Source of the DNA: Penumbrarchaeum sp964445525
GTDB taxonomy: Archaea > Thermoplasmatota > Penumbrarchaeia > Penumbrarchaeales > Penumbrarchaeaceae
Direction of reading: 5' to 3'
Length of the DNA: 64,000 nucleotides
Assembly (NCBI GenBank): GCA_964445525.1
Contig: CAYULA010000015.1
Coordinates: 1-64,000, forward strand
Shown: positions 18,243 through 26,268 of the stretch, piece by piece
How positions within the stretch are numbered: position 1 is the stretch's first letter
Layout: every line of letters begins with the position of its first letter
Notes under the pieces: model-generated
The model's input: only the letters and a program-made list of their open reading frames with translations
The model's database searches: none
What the model was told of the DNA's origin: nothing
Position numbers and translations under genes: made by a program

Positions 18243-18815
18243 TCATATCTTTCCTACCTTGTCCAGGGTTTGTTCCATGGCTTCATCCCCCGGTTTCCAG
18301 TTGGCAGGGCAAACCATTCCGGGATGCTCCCTTACGTATCTTGAAGCCTGGAGCTTTCTGAGTATCTCTTGTGCGGTCCTGCCAATGGAGTTGTCATGGA
18401 TGTCCATGGCCTTAAGGATGCCGTCGGGATCGATTATGAAGGTGCCTCTCTGAGACAGGCCCTCCTCTTCGATATAGATCCCGAATGCCTTGCAGACTTT
18501 ACCGGTTGGATCGGCCATCATCGGATAATTGACCTTTCCAATGGCCGGGGAATCCATATGCCATGCCAGATGAACATATGCCGTATCGGTGCTTACGGAA
18601 ATGATCTCGGCACCTTCCTTTTGAAACTTCTCATAATTTACCGCCAGGTCCTCCAGTTCGGTGGGACAAACGAATGTGAAATCAGCTGGATAGAAAGCCA
18701 GTATCAACCATTTCCCTCTGAAATCCGACATATGTACTTTCCTGATCTCACCTTTGTGGAAGACTTCAGCGGTAATATCCGGTACCTCGTCCCCGATCCT
18801 TATCATGGATTCCAT
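18243..18815 (-). CDS. 2-Cys peroxiredoxin (AhpC/Prx family)
   Basis: Thiol peroxidase that reduces peroxides. The peroxidatic Cys lies in FYPADFTFVCPTE near residue 50. The resolving Cys is in the C-terminal GMVCPANWKPGDE, the typical 2-Cys arrangement. Length is 190 residues from the ATG at 18815. A second ATG at 18806 (MIRIGDEVPD) has better spacing from GGGGG and may be the true start. It sits between ferritin (7 bases upstream) and the ferritin-like gene. The thioredoxin-like reductant is not in this window. Confidence 0.95.
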   Translation of the reverse strand: MESMIRIGDEVPDITAEVFHKGEIRKVHMSDFRGKWLILAFYPADFTFVCPTELEDLAVNYEKFQKEGAEIISVSTDTAYVHLAWHMDSPAIGKVNYPMMADPTGKVCKAFGIYIEEEGLSQRGTFIIDPDGILKAMDIHDNSIGRTAQEILRKLQASRYVREHPGMVCPANWKPGDEAMEQTLDKVGKI

Positions 18816-18821
18816 CCCCCT

Positions 18822-19325
18822 TTATTCCTCGGCAGGTGCCTGTCTCGTACCCAGTTCCCTGTCAAGCTGGAATAGGCCTCCGGGATGATCTCCTATCAAT
18901 TCGAGTTTGTCAAGTATGTCTCCTACGGAAGATTCCTCCTCCACCTGCTCGGCGACGAACCACTGTAGGAAGTTATCGGATGCGTAATCCTTCTCCTCTC
19001 TTGCCAGAGAGACCAGATGATTTATTCTTCCGGTTATGTGCTGTTCATGTTTGAGGGCCGCCTGGAAAATATCTTTCATCTTCCCGTGTTCGGCCGGGGG
19101 CCCCTCGATGGAATGCAGCTTGATATTTCCGCCTCTTTCCAGTATGTAATCATAGAATTTCCTGGCGTGTATCATCTCCTCCTGAGCCTGGTTGTCAAGC
19201 CAGACGGAGGTTCCCTTGTATCCTTCTGAATCAGCATAGGCCGCCATGGCTTGGTAAAGATAGGCGGAATACAGTTCCTCGTTTATCTGTTTGTTCAATT
19301 CCTCAAGAATTTTATCCGAAAGCAT
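18822..19325 (-). CDS. ftn: Ferritin (non-haem, FtnA type)
   Basis: Iron-storage ferritin of 167 residues. The ferroxidase ligands appear in QINEELYSAYLY, QAQEEMIHARKFYDY and FVAEQVEEESSVGDILDKL, a full di-iron set in one four-helix bundle. It begins the minus-strand operon ftn-prx-ferritin-like. A TATA (GTTAAAAATA, 19361-19370) and a strong GGAGGAAAG ribosome site lie in the 55-base gap upstream. Storage of Fe(II) beside a peroxiredoxin suggests joint protection against Fenton chemistry. Confidence 0.95.
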   Translation of the reverse strand: MLSDKILEELNKQINEELYSAYLYQAMAAYADSEGYKGTSVWLDNQAQEEMIHARKFYDYILERGGNIKLHSIEGPPAEHGKMKDIFQAALKHEQHITGRINHLVSLAREEKDYASDNFLQWFVAEQVEEESSVGDILDKLELIGDHPGGLFQLDRELGTRQAPAEE

Positions 19326-19360
19326 TTTTCTTTCCTCCGATGATCAGTTAAACGCAATGC

Positions 19361-19370
19361 TATTTTTAAC
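19361..19370 (-). promoter_or_regulatory. TATA box of the ferritin-peroxiredoxin operon
   Basis: Minus-strand GTTAAAAATA about 36 bases upstream of the ferritin ATG, followed by the GGAGGAAAG ribosome site at 19330-19338. Confidence 0.5.
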
Positions 19371-19380
19371 ATTCCCCTTA

Positions 19381-19533
19381 TCATTCAAGCGGTTTGAATT
19401 GATCCTTGTAGGCCTTGCAGTGAGGACAGAACCCATGGCTTTTTATGTCACCGAAGGGTGTGTTCAACTTTACTCCGGAACCGGGATCACCTAACCCGGG
19501 ATCGTGAACATGACCGCATTTTTCACATACCAA
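19381..19533 (-). CDS. Rubredoxin-like domain, split from flavoredoxin by a stop codon
   Basis: A 50-residue rubredoxin-type iron site, CEKCGHVHDPG...TPFGDI...GFCPHCKAYKDQFKPLE, with the two CxxC pairs of the family. It is in frame with and directly downstream of the flavin reductase gene, separated only by TAA (19534-19536). Its first codon would be TTG at 19531-19533. In high-molecular-weight rubredoxin (Hrb) of acetogens the same two domains are one chain. Here it is either a separately initiated rubredoxin or the tail of an Hrb cut by a nonsense codon. It would carry electrons from the flavin domain to peroxide- or oxygen-reducing enzymes. Confidence 0.7.
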   Translation of the reverse strand: MVCEKCGHVHDPGLGDPGSGVKLNTPFGDIKSHGFCPHCKAYKDQFKPLE

Positions 19534-20088
19534 TTATTGAAGGTGTTCCTTCTTCCCGGATGAGATCTTATCACCCCATCCGTCGTATGTCGGGGCATTC
19601 TTGGACGATCTCCCGCCCTTTATGTCCCTGTAATATGAATAGGTGAGTGGTTCGACATCTTCGATTATCTCCGATTCCACCACCTCACCTATGAAGATCG
19701 TATGGGTACCAACGGAAAAATGATCGAGCAGTTTTAGATCCATATACCCCACAGCATGGTCAAGTACTATCGGGGCACCGGTTCCACCTATCTTGAAATC
19801 GGTTTCCTGGAACTTGTCTATGTCCCTGCCAGATCTGAAACCCCATTTGCCTATGAATTTCATGGGGGTATCCTTCCTGAGTATGGATATCGAAAACACC
19901 TTTGAATCCAGGATATAATCGTGGGTCAGGTTTTCCTTGCTTATGAAAACGGTTATGCAGGGAGGGGATGAGGTAACCTGATTTGCGGTGTTTATAACGA
20001 GCCCGTTGTATTTCTCACCCTTTCTGGAGCTAACTATATACATGCCGTATGTAACCTTGAAGAGGGTCTCAATGGCCAACCATGCCAC
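19534..20088 (-). CDS. Flavin reductase-like FMN-binding protein (Hrb N-terminal domain / flavoredoxin)
   Basis: A 184-residue flavin-reductase-like (split-barrel) domain. Characteristic parts are ATYG-like VTYGMYIVSS near the start, NTANQVTSSPPCITV, and the late family signature YSYYRDIKGGRSSKNAPTY. The latter is shared with NADH:rubredoxin oxidoreductase Hrb and flavoredoxins. It is expected to bind FMN and pass electrons to the rubredoxin-like segment encoded immediately downstream. It diverges from sfsA. Physical nearness to rubrerythrin, peroxiredoxin and ferritin supports a role in oxygen or peroxide reduction. Confidence 0.87.
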   Translation of the reverse strand: MAWLAIETLFKVTYGMYIVSSRKGEKYNGLVINTANQVTSSPPCITVFISKENLTHDYILDSKVFSISILRKDTPMKFIGKWGFRSGRDIDKFQETDFKIGGTGAPIVLDHAVGYMDLKLLDHFSVGTHTIFIGEVVESEIIEDVEPLTYSYYRDIKGGRSSKNAPTYDGWGDKISSGKKEHLQ

Positions 20089-20227
20089 CTCTCGCGGTCG
20101 GATATGTGGTTGTATATTTACCCTTTATCCCTGGATTTCCCGATATATCACCTCTCCTGTTCAACCTGTTCCTCCGATCCTGATTGAAACTAACCTATCA
20201 AGGTATTGTTTTATTGACTCGGCGGAT

Positions 20228-20980
20228 ATGTCAAGTAACATGGAAGGGCACAATCGTGTGGTTGATAGGGTACCCTGGGACCTCGAAGCCGTGGTGGTTT
20301 CAAGACCCAACCGTTTCCTGCTAATCGCTGATGTGATCAAGGATGGGGGAGGGGTGATCCCGAATGAGAGGATTCATGTTCATGATCCCGGTAGATTGAA
20401 AGAGATAATCTTTCCGGGGAACAGAATAAGGATCAAAAGTGCCACAAAACCCGGAAGAACCACTGCATGGGATCTTGTTTATGGAATGGTCGGAGGTGAT
20501 TGGGTGTTGGTCAACTCATCCAATCACAGAAAGATTTCCGAAACGATTTTAACCGACCCCGATCTGACTCCAATCGGTAACATATCCGAGATTCAGCCCG
20601 AATTCAGGATAGGAAAGAGCAGACTCGATTTCAGATTGATCCTCGAGGATGGAGATTACTGCTTTGTGGAGGTGAAAGGATGTACCCTGACAAAAAATGG
20701 AAAAGCCCTTTTTCCCGACGCTCCCACAACCAGGGGAACAAGGCATTTGAGGGAACTTGTGAGTCTGAAAAAGAACGCTCACAGATCGGCGGTTATTTTC
20801 CTTGTCCTTGGCCCTTCTCCTCAATGCTTTTCACCGAACTCGGAAACGGATCCGGAGTTCAAGAAAGCCTTCGTTGATGCAACGAAGGCAGGTGTGGAGA
20901 TCTATCCGCTTCGGCTTCATGCCGAGGATGATGGAATAATCCTCGACGGATTGGTTCCATTATGCGATAGATCATATTAA
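20228..20980 (+). CDS. sfsA: SfsA family protein (putative nuclease / DNA-binding)
   Basis: SfsA homologue of 250 residues, close to the family length. The open frame continues upstream to 19988, over the divergent flavoredoxin gene, but that extension is not homologous; ATG 20228 (or 20240) is chosen. Seen motifs: an OB-like N-terminal part (VHDPGRLKEIIFPGNRIRIK), and the PD-(D/E)xK-like core SRLDFRLI...YCFVEVKGCTL followed by FPDAPTTRGTRHLREL. The family was named for sugar fermentation stimulation; recent views favour a nuclease-like fold. Its role here is unknown. Confidence 0.9.
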   Translation: MSSNMEGHNRVVDRVPWDLEAVVVSRPNRFLLIADVIKDGGGVIPNERIHVHDPGRLKEIIFPGNRIRIKSATKPGRTTAWDLVYGMVGGDWVLVNSSNHRKISETILTDPDLTPIGNISEIQPEFRIGKSRLDFRLILEDGDYCFVEVKGCTLTKNGKALFPDAPTTRGTRHLRELVSLKKNAHRSAVIFLVLGPSPQCFSPNSETDPEFKKAFVDATKAGVEIYPLRLHAEDDGIILDGLVPLCDRSY

Positions 20981-21427
20981 CGGGGCAACCATGGAGCAGA
21001 TCTTCTCAAGCAGTATCCTGTCATTTTCATCGAAAGGAGATATTCTGTGGGAGTCGATATCCAGTTCACCCACTATGTCGCCATCCTTCCGGATCGGAAG
21101 AACTATCTCCGATTTCACCTCGGGAGAACAGGAAAGGTAATTGCCCTCCCTGTTGACATCCGGAACGATAAATAGCTCTCCGGTATCTGCTGCTTGTCCG
21201 CAGATTCCCCTGCCGAATGGTATTCTGGTATGCTCGGTGGGTTTTCCGGAAAATGGACCCAGTACAAGCATTCTATCTTCTTCGGGATCGACCAGGTAAA
21301 ATCCCACCCAATCATAGTGGGCCACATCTTCCCTCAACAAGTCGCAGATGCTCGAAAGTGGGTTTTCCTCTTTTTCCATGATCGCTTCGGTTTTTTTGAT
21401 AAGTTCCAGAACCTCTCCCTGCTTCAT
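20972..21427 (-). CDS. GAF-domain protein, free methionine-(R)-sulfoxide reductase-like
   Basis: A single GAF domain of 151 residues, similar to free methionine-R-sulfoxide reductase (fRMsr). Signature parts are DWVGFYLVD, GPFSGKP, FGRGICGQAA and YLSCSPEVKSEIVLPI, with GELDIDS near the end. Two of the family's active-site cysteines are visible (in GRGICG and LSCS). The third seen in the bacterial enzyme is not obvious. The product would repair oxidised free methionine, in keeping with the redox genes around it. It converges with sfsA, overlapping its end by 9 bases. Confidence 0.85.
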   Translation of the reverse strand: MKQGEVLELIKKTEAIMEKEENPLSSICDLLREDVAHYDWVGFYLVDPEEDRMLVLGPFSGKPTEHTRIPFGRGICGQAADTGELFIVPDVNREGNYLSCSPEVKSEIVLPIRKDGDIVGELDIDSHRISPFDENDRILLEKICSMVAPLI

Positions 21428-21436
21428 ATCAAACCC

Positions 21437-22102
21437 TCACTTGAATATTGATCCCGCCTCCTTATACCACAACATCAGGTCCAGATGGGAGGGGGGAATC
21501 CCCAGATGGTCGCAATAGGCCATCATTTTTCTCTCTATTTCAAGATATCTGGATGGGGTCATGGAAGACGGCACTTCGGGAATCACACCGGCTCTTGAAA
21601 GATTCTTTAATATATGGCGGTCAAGTATCGTGAGGTTCTCCCCGAGGCCGATGTTCCTCAGGAAGTGGCTCGCCTCTTTGAACCCGAATCCCTTCACCTC
21701 TCTGACAAGCCACTGTCTGGCCTCAAAGGGATCGTCGAATTCTTCCAGGTGGGAAATAATTGTAATTTTCCCATCATGGAAGAATTTGTTTCTGGCCTCC
21801 AGAATGTAGGATGCTTTTCTGTATTTGAATCGTACTATACCCACAACTTTCAGGACCTGTTGATAATCTCCTCTGAGAAGGAGGTCGTTGCATGAGAGCT
21901 CTTCGACAGCTCCCCAGCAGGTTGTGGCCTTGGATTGGGGGGTGAGTATGCAGAAGAACAACTCCTTCAATATGGCCATATCATCCTTTTGTTCCCACAA
22001 TCTCCTGAATTCCTCCAATCGAAGGACTATCTCTTCATTGAGGTCATCATGAAGATCGATCATACTGGAGGCAAAGGACTCGTCATATTCCATTTTGACC
22101 AC
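21437..22102 (-). CDS. ogg: 8-oxoguanine DNA glycosylase / AP lyase, Ogg2-like
   Basis: Base-excision repair enzyme of the archaeal Ogg2 type, 221 residues. It has the helix-hairpin-helix segment VKGFGFKEASHFLRNIG, which includes the expected catalytic Lys (GFKEASH), and the catalytic Asp in LTILDRHILKNL. The N-terminal CILTPQSKATTCWGAVE matches the family. It would remove oxidised guanine and cut the abasic site. It lies 9 bases upstream of the fRMsr-like gene on the same strand, forming a repair pair for oxidised DNA and methionine. Confidence 0.92.
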   Translation of the reverse strand: MVKMEYDESFASSMIDLHDDLNEEIVLRLEEFRRLWEQKDDMAILKELFFCILTPQSKATTCWGAVEELSCNDLLLRGDYQQVLKVVGIVRFKYRKASYILEARNKFFHDGKITIISHLEEFDDPFEARQWLVREVKGFGFKEASHFLRNIGLGENLTILDRHILKNLSRAGVIPEVPSSMTPSRYLEIERKMMAYCDHLGIPPSHLDLMLWYKEAGSIFK

Positions 22103-22112
22103 GATTGCGGAA

Positions 22113-22523
22113 TCAATCCAGCCTTAGTGCTTTTCCCAGTCTTTCCAGGAATGGGTGCTCCTTTGCATCCTCATAGATCTCTCTTCTTTCATCCTGGGTA
22201 ATGTTCATGATCTCTGCAAGATTATCCAGCGCATCCAGTTCATCTTCATGGACATCCTCGTCTTCCAGGGCTTCTTTTAGGACCCTCTCGTAGATATCCT
22301 TCTCCAGATCATGATCGGACATATCGTTTGAGAGTTCCTGGATTTCCGTGGAATCGGGTTCTTCTCCTTCCTCGATCATTCCCATGATATCATCCATGGT
22401 ATCATCGGACAGGCCTAGCCTCTCCTCCAGAATCATTATCAATCCGCTCTCGTCCAGGGAAATGAAACCGTCCGAAACCACCTTTTTCATGAATGAATAG
22501 TAGATGTATTCCCTTCTGTTCAT
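22113..22523 (-). CDS. Acidic protein with two TerB-like helical repeats, function unknown
   Basis: A 136-residue, very acidic all-helical protein. Two similar halves, DGFISLDESGLIMILEERLGLS and DEDVHEDELDALDNLAEIMNIT, resemble the repeated pattern of TerB-like or EF-hand-like domains (acidic loop, then long helix, then L-x-x-x-L-G-L/M). It is 10 bases upstream of ogg in the same direction and so probably heads that operon. I cannot assign a function; metal binding is a possibility only. Confidence 0.72.
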   Translation of the reverse strand: MNRREYIYYSFMKKVVSDGFISLDESGLIMILEERLGLSDDTMDDIMGMIEEGEEPDSTEIQELSNDMSDHDLEKDIYERVLKEALEDEDVHEDELDALDNLAEIMNITQDERREIYEDAKEHPFLERLGKALRLD

Positions 22524-22645
22524 GATAACACCCCGTTATTTCTCTGATGGTATCAACAATTAGGATTAAACCATTATCCCTTCAAAAACAGTGAAGGGCG
22601 GATTTGAACCCTGGTGATTAAATATTTCCAATTCAATCAAGAATC

Positions 22646-22704
22646 CGGCAGATGATGAGAAACCAGGGCTGAACAGATGATGAACCCTATGAGTGCTGAT
22701 GCCG
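22646..22704 (+). ncRNA. Box C/D sRNA (2'-O-methylation guide)
   Basis: All parts of an archaeal C/D guide RNA are present with standard spacing. Terminal stem CGGCA (22646-22650) pairs with TGCCG (22700-22704). C box ATGATGA is at 22652-22658, D' box CTGA at 22669-22672, C' box ATGATGA at 22677-22683, and D box CTGA at 22696-22699. The D' guide is GAAACCAGGG, whose target by the +5 rule is a G in CCCUGGUUUC. The D guide is ACCCTATGAGTG, whose target is a C in CACUCAUAGGGU. The 3' end abuts the sirtuin ribosome site, so the RNA may be cut from the sirtuin leader. The rRNA or tRNA targets could not be searched. Confidence 0.87.
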
Positions 22705-22719
22705 CAAGGAGATATTCCC

Positions 22720-23463
22720 ATGAGCGATCCCTATGAAAAAGCCTCCAGAATTCTTCTTTATCGTAAGCCCTTTCTGATACTGACAGGCGCCGGTATCTCG
22801 GTGGAATCCGGACTTCCCCCCTTCAGGGGTCCGGGGGGCATATGGACAAGATATGACCCGGAGGATTATGGTCATGTGGACACCTTCAACCGCAATCCGG
22901 AAAGGGCCTGGGTTCTCCTCAAGGAGCTGATAGAGGGTTCATTGAAAGCCAAACCCAATCAGGCACATTATGTCCTTGCAAGGCTGGAAGAATCCGGAAT
23001 CGCGGGACCGATAATCACCCAGAACGTGGATGGTCTGCACAGGCTCGCCGGATCCAAGGATGTGCTGGATGTACATGGAGATGCCCGGATGATCTACTGT
23101 CCCTCATGTGGTATCAGATACGATATACCCGAAGAGGAAAAGGAAAGTCCATCCCCCCTCTGTAAATGCGGAAGCTTCTTGAGGCCGGATATAGTTTTTT
23201 ACGGAGAACAGCTGCCCGAGGACAAGATCGAAAGGGCCTGGAAGCTTGCAAGAAGCGGTATGGATATTCTTGTCATAGGGACATCCGGGGTTGTATTCCC
23301 CGTGGCCCATATTCCCAATCTGGTGAAGGTATCCGGAGGAAGAATAGTGTTGATAGATCCCAATCCCTCGGGCCTTCCCATGGGTATGGCTGATGTACAC
23401 ATCAGGGAAAAGGCTGTCAAGGGTATGCTCGAGCTGGAAAAAGCCCTGATGAAGAAGAAATGA
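22720..23463 (+). CDS. cobB: NAD-dependent protein deacylase, sirtuin (Sir2)
   Basis: Sir2-family enzyme of 247 residues that removes acyl groups from lysines using NAD. Motifs: LTGAGISVESGLPPFRG (NAD pocket), TQNVDGLHRLAG, catalytic His in DVHGDARMIYC, zinc site CPSC...CKCG, and GTSGVVFPVA. The Tyr-x-x-Arg pair that marks desuccinylases (SIRT5/CobB class) is not seen, so deacetylase activity is more likely. ATG 22720 is chosen over upstream frames because AAGGAGAT lies 7 bases before it. It directly follows the C/D sRNA and may share its transcript. Archaeal sirtuins can act on the chromatin protein Alba and others; the target here is unknown. Confidence 0.95.
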   Translation: MSDPYEKASRILLYRKPFLILTGAGISVESGLPPFRGPGGIWTRYDPEDYGHVDTFNRNPERAWVLLKELIEGSLKAKPNQAHYVLARLEESGIAGPIITQNVDGLHRLAGSKDVLDVHGDARMIYCPSCGIRYDIPEEEKESPSPLCKCGSFLRPDIVFYGEQLPEDKIERAWKLARSGMDILVIGTSGVVFPVAHIPNLVKVSGGRIVLIDPNPSGLPMGMADVHIREKAVKGMLELEKALMKKK

Positions 23464-23536
23464 TTGCTGTCTTCCTAAAGGATTTATATAATCCGAAAAT
23501 GTTATTCGAATGTCCAGTATCTTCGGTGGATCTCAT

Positions 23537-26158
23537 ATGAGATCGATATTCACATTGATAACAGTGTCCGCCCTGGTTCTATGCCAATTTATTCTAAACA
23601 TAGAGTCAATTGCACAGGAGGAGGATACGGAACAACTTCTTTTTTTGGATTTTGAGGATTCCGATGGGGGATTCTCACATGACGGAATCAATGACCCCTG
23701 GGAAAGAGGAATGCCAGGCACCGGAAAAGTTGAAAATCCCGGACCTCTCTCCTCATTTGAGGGGCAGAACTGTTTCGGTTCTCCACTGAACGGAACATAT
23801 GAAAACGGGACCCGTGCCTATTTGATAACTCAGGAACTGGAAGTCGCAAGCTATCTCGATCTGGTCTTCTCCTACAGGATATGGTTTGATCTCGAAATTA
23901 TGGAAGATGAGTTGAACGGGACAGGGGAGATACTAGGCATTGATCATCTTCTTGTCCAGTTGTCCGAGGATGGCGGCCCCTGGATGACATTGTACAACCA
24001 CACGGGTAGTTCGGGAGGTGATTGGGTACGAAACCAGATAGATCTCTCCTTTGTAGCTTCCGATACTATAAGGATCAGATATTATCTGGTGGATGTTTTG
24101 GACGGACGGACGGATAATGGAGCCTTTATCGACACCGTGGAATTGAATGGAAAGTTGAGACCCATGGTTGACATCACGTTGGTAGAACCACCCTCCATTG
24201 CCCCTATAATTCCGACAGGTGAAAGGTTGAGGGTGCACTTTGTAATATCCAACAGGGGAAGGACCGTTCCGCCCAATACCGATGTTACGATGGAGATCAA
24301 CGGACCGGAGGGTTTTGTACCATTTACCGATGAGATAGAACTTTCCAACGAGAGGATCCAGACACATTTTTTCGAATGGGATCCCTGGAACGAGGGGCTG
24401 TACGAGCTCTTCTTCAACCTTACGGTGGACGGAAATCGGGAGGAATCCTTCAGATTGACTTCCACCGCAATAAACCCACTGTTCTACGATGATTTCACAT
24501 TCGGTCTCGACAGCTGGAGCACGATTTCGGAATCGGGTGAATACGATTGGGAAGCCGTTGAGGCCAATGGACCCACCCTCTCCTCGGGCAATATCGCCTA
24601 TTTCGGGGAAGTTGGTGATAACGGAGAGCAGATCGGGTTCAAGGGAGGTGCCTTCGCAAGTATGATCAGTTCACCTTTGGACCTCAAGAACATGGATGAT
24701 GCACACCTCTACATTATCCACAGCTACGGGTTTCTTGGAGAACAGGGTTCCTGCGGAGGGGTAGTCCAGGGTCAGAAACCCGATGGCGATTGGATCACAC
24801 TGGAACCGGACCTTCCGCATGTAAGGCAGCTTGAACCCGGATCGTCAGGACCTCTGGGAGGCATACCGGCTTTCCAGGGAGATCGAAGTTGGTATCAGAT
24901 AGGTTTCGATCTCGGACAGATAGTCGGATCGATAACCTCCATAAGGTTTTCCGTGTCTTCCGGCGAGGAGGGAGAGGGCAGGGGATGGTTGATAGATGAT
25001 GTTTTGATAACCGGCGAGGGATTTGATCCCTATGATAACGATCCCCCCGAGCCAATAATGGGTTTGGAAATATCGATCGTGGATGACGGCTGGATTGAGG
25101 TTGCATGGACGCCTTCCTTTGCAGCGGACCTCCACCACTACAACATCTATCTGGGTGAGGGTGAGACCGGGACTCTCGATTCATCCAACCTGTACATGAC
25201 AGTTCAAAAGGGGAACGATACGGCCATCTCAATTTCCAACCTTGAAGAGAACCAGACCTACTGGATAGCGGTAACTGCAGTGGACAGAAACGAAAATGAG
25301 GAAAAAAATGTCGCAAGAAAGGTCTTCAGACCGGTATCCGGAGGAATAAACCAACCCCCCGTTGCAGAAGCCAGGATAGTGGGCCCCAGAAGCGGCAAAT
25401 TGGGAGATGAGTTCAGATTCAATGCATCCTCCTCCTTTGATCCCGATAATGATCCGATTCTTTTCGAATGGATACTTCCCGATGGTTCAACCTCCGAGGG
25501 AAGGGAGGTGATATGGAAAAGTACCATATCCGGAGAGGACCTGGAGATCAGATTGACAGTGGAGGATGTTTACGGGGCTTCGGATTCACAAAATCTGACA
25601 GTTTCCGTAAAAGAGGAGGGGTCCGGTGATGTCAGAAGTGACGATATCTACAATTTCTTGATATGCATGATCCCTCTTTCGATAATATTGATTGTCATAA
25701 TCCTTATATTTTCGGCGGCCAGGGGATCGAGACAGAGAAGATTGAAAAGGAGATTGAAAGAGCTGGACCTTGAAAGAAAAGGAGACGTAAAACCCGAAGA
25801 GGTCGAGGTTGTCGTTCAGAGGACATCGGATTCGAAAGATGGTTCCAACAAGAGAGTCGCCGATCTGGTTCCTGTCCTGACGGCAAAGACCAGAAAAAAA
25901 GATGTGGAAAATGGATCTCCCGAAACGGCTTTCATTGAACCTGAGGTTGAGCATAGGCGTGAAATCGTATCAAAGGGAAGAGATAGTGGAGACCCTGAAG
26001 TAAAAAGGAAAATCTCTGCCAGTTCCAGAGTCACAGCCATTGTCGAATGTCCCTACTGCGGAAAAACATTCAAGGAGAGCTTCCACAAATCCAAAGTGGA
26101 ATCCGGTAAAAGCCTGGATATTCAATGTCCCCATTGCGGAAGGTCGGGATCCACCTGA
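23537..26158 (+). CDS. Secreted membrane-anchored FN3/PKD protein with cytoplasmic zinc ribbon
   Basis: A surface protein of 873 residues from ATG 23537. The TATA at 23483-23491 and GGTGG before 23537 favour this over ATG 23510. It has a signal peptide (RSIFTLITVSALVLCQFIL) and beta-rich, possibly MAM/lectin-like repeats (LDFEDSDGGFSHDG, DDFTFGLDSWS, WLIDDVLI). An FN3 domain follows (PPEPIMGLEIS...YWIAVTAVDRN), then PKD (NASSSFDPDNDPILFEW), one TM (LICMIPLSIILIVIILIF), a basic then mixed-charge cytoplasmic segment, and a C-terminal zinc ribbon (CPYCGKTF...CPHCGRSG). The same layout occurs in the 3354-8225 protein. Function and ligand unknown. Confidence 0.82.
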   Translation: MRSIFTLITVSALVLCQFILNIESIAQEEDTEQLLFLDFEDSDGGFSHDGINDPWERGMPGTGKVENPGPLSSFEGQNCFGSPLNGTYENGTRAYLITQELEVASYLDLVFSYRIWFDLEIMEDELNGTGEILGIDHLLVQLSEDGGPWMTLYNHTGSSGGDWVRNQIDLSFVASDTIRIRYYLVDVLDGRTDNGAFIDTVELNGKLRPMVDITLVEPPSIAPIIPTGERLRVHFVISNRGRTVPPNTDVTMEINGPEGFVPFTDEIELSNERIQTHFFEWDPWNEGLYELFFNLTVDGNREESFRLTSTAINPLFYDDFTFGLDSWSTISESGEYDWEAVEANGPTLSSGNIAYFGEVGDNGEQIGFKGGAFASMISSPLDLKNMDDAHLYIIHSYGFLGEQGSCGGVVQGQKPDGDWITLEPDLPHVRQLEPGSSGPLGGIPAFQGDRSWYQIGFDLGQIVGSITSIRFSVSSGEEGEGRGWLIDDVLITGEGFDPYDNDPPEPIMGLEISIVDDGWIEVAWTPSFAADLHHYNIYLGEGETGTLDSSNLYMTVQKGNDTAISISNLEENQTYWIAVTAVDRNENEEKNVARKVFRPVSGGINQPPVAEARIVGPRSGKLGDEFRFNASSSFDPDNDPILFEWILPDGSTSEGREVIWKSTISGEDLEIRLTVEDVYGASDSQNLTVSVKEEGSGDVRSDDIYNFLICMIPLSIILIVIILIFSAARGSRQRRLKRRLKELDLERKGDVKPEEVEVVVQRTSDSKDGSNKRVADLVPVLTAKTRKKDVENGSPETAFIEPEVEHRREIVSKGRDSGDPEVKRKISASSRVTAIVECPYCGKTFKESFHKSKVESGKSLDIQCPHCGRSGST

Positions 26159-26232
26159 TCCTGTTCATTCGTCCGATCTGAACTTGATCTTGATTTCGGC
26201 CTTTTATCCATTCGTATTATGGTAATCATGAG

Positions 26233-26268
26233 AAAATATATTTTTAGTCCATCAATGGATTTTTCAAT
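26233..26268 (+). promoter_or_regulatory. Promoter of the histidine kinase operon, near-leaderless
   Basis: AAAATATATTTTT at about 26233-26245 lies about 27 bases from the ATG at 26269 and there is no ribosome site, so the mRNA is probably leaderless. Confidence 0.55.

Noticed and set aside
19988..20227. N-terminal extension of SfsA
   Set aside because: It overlaps the divergent flavoredoxin gene and is not homologous to SfsA, whose family length fits the ATG at 20228.
22599..22613. GGATTTGAACCC, which on the minus strand looks like a tRNA T-loop (GGGTTCAAATCC)
   Set aside because: The bases on both sides do not form the T stem (only two pairs), and no acceptor or anticodon arm can be built.
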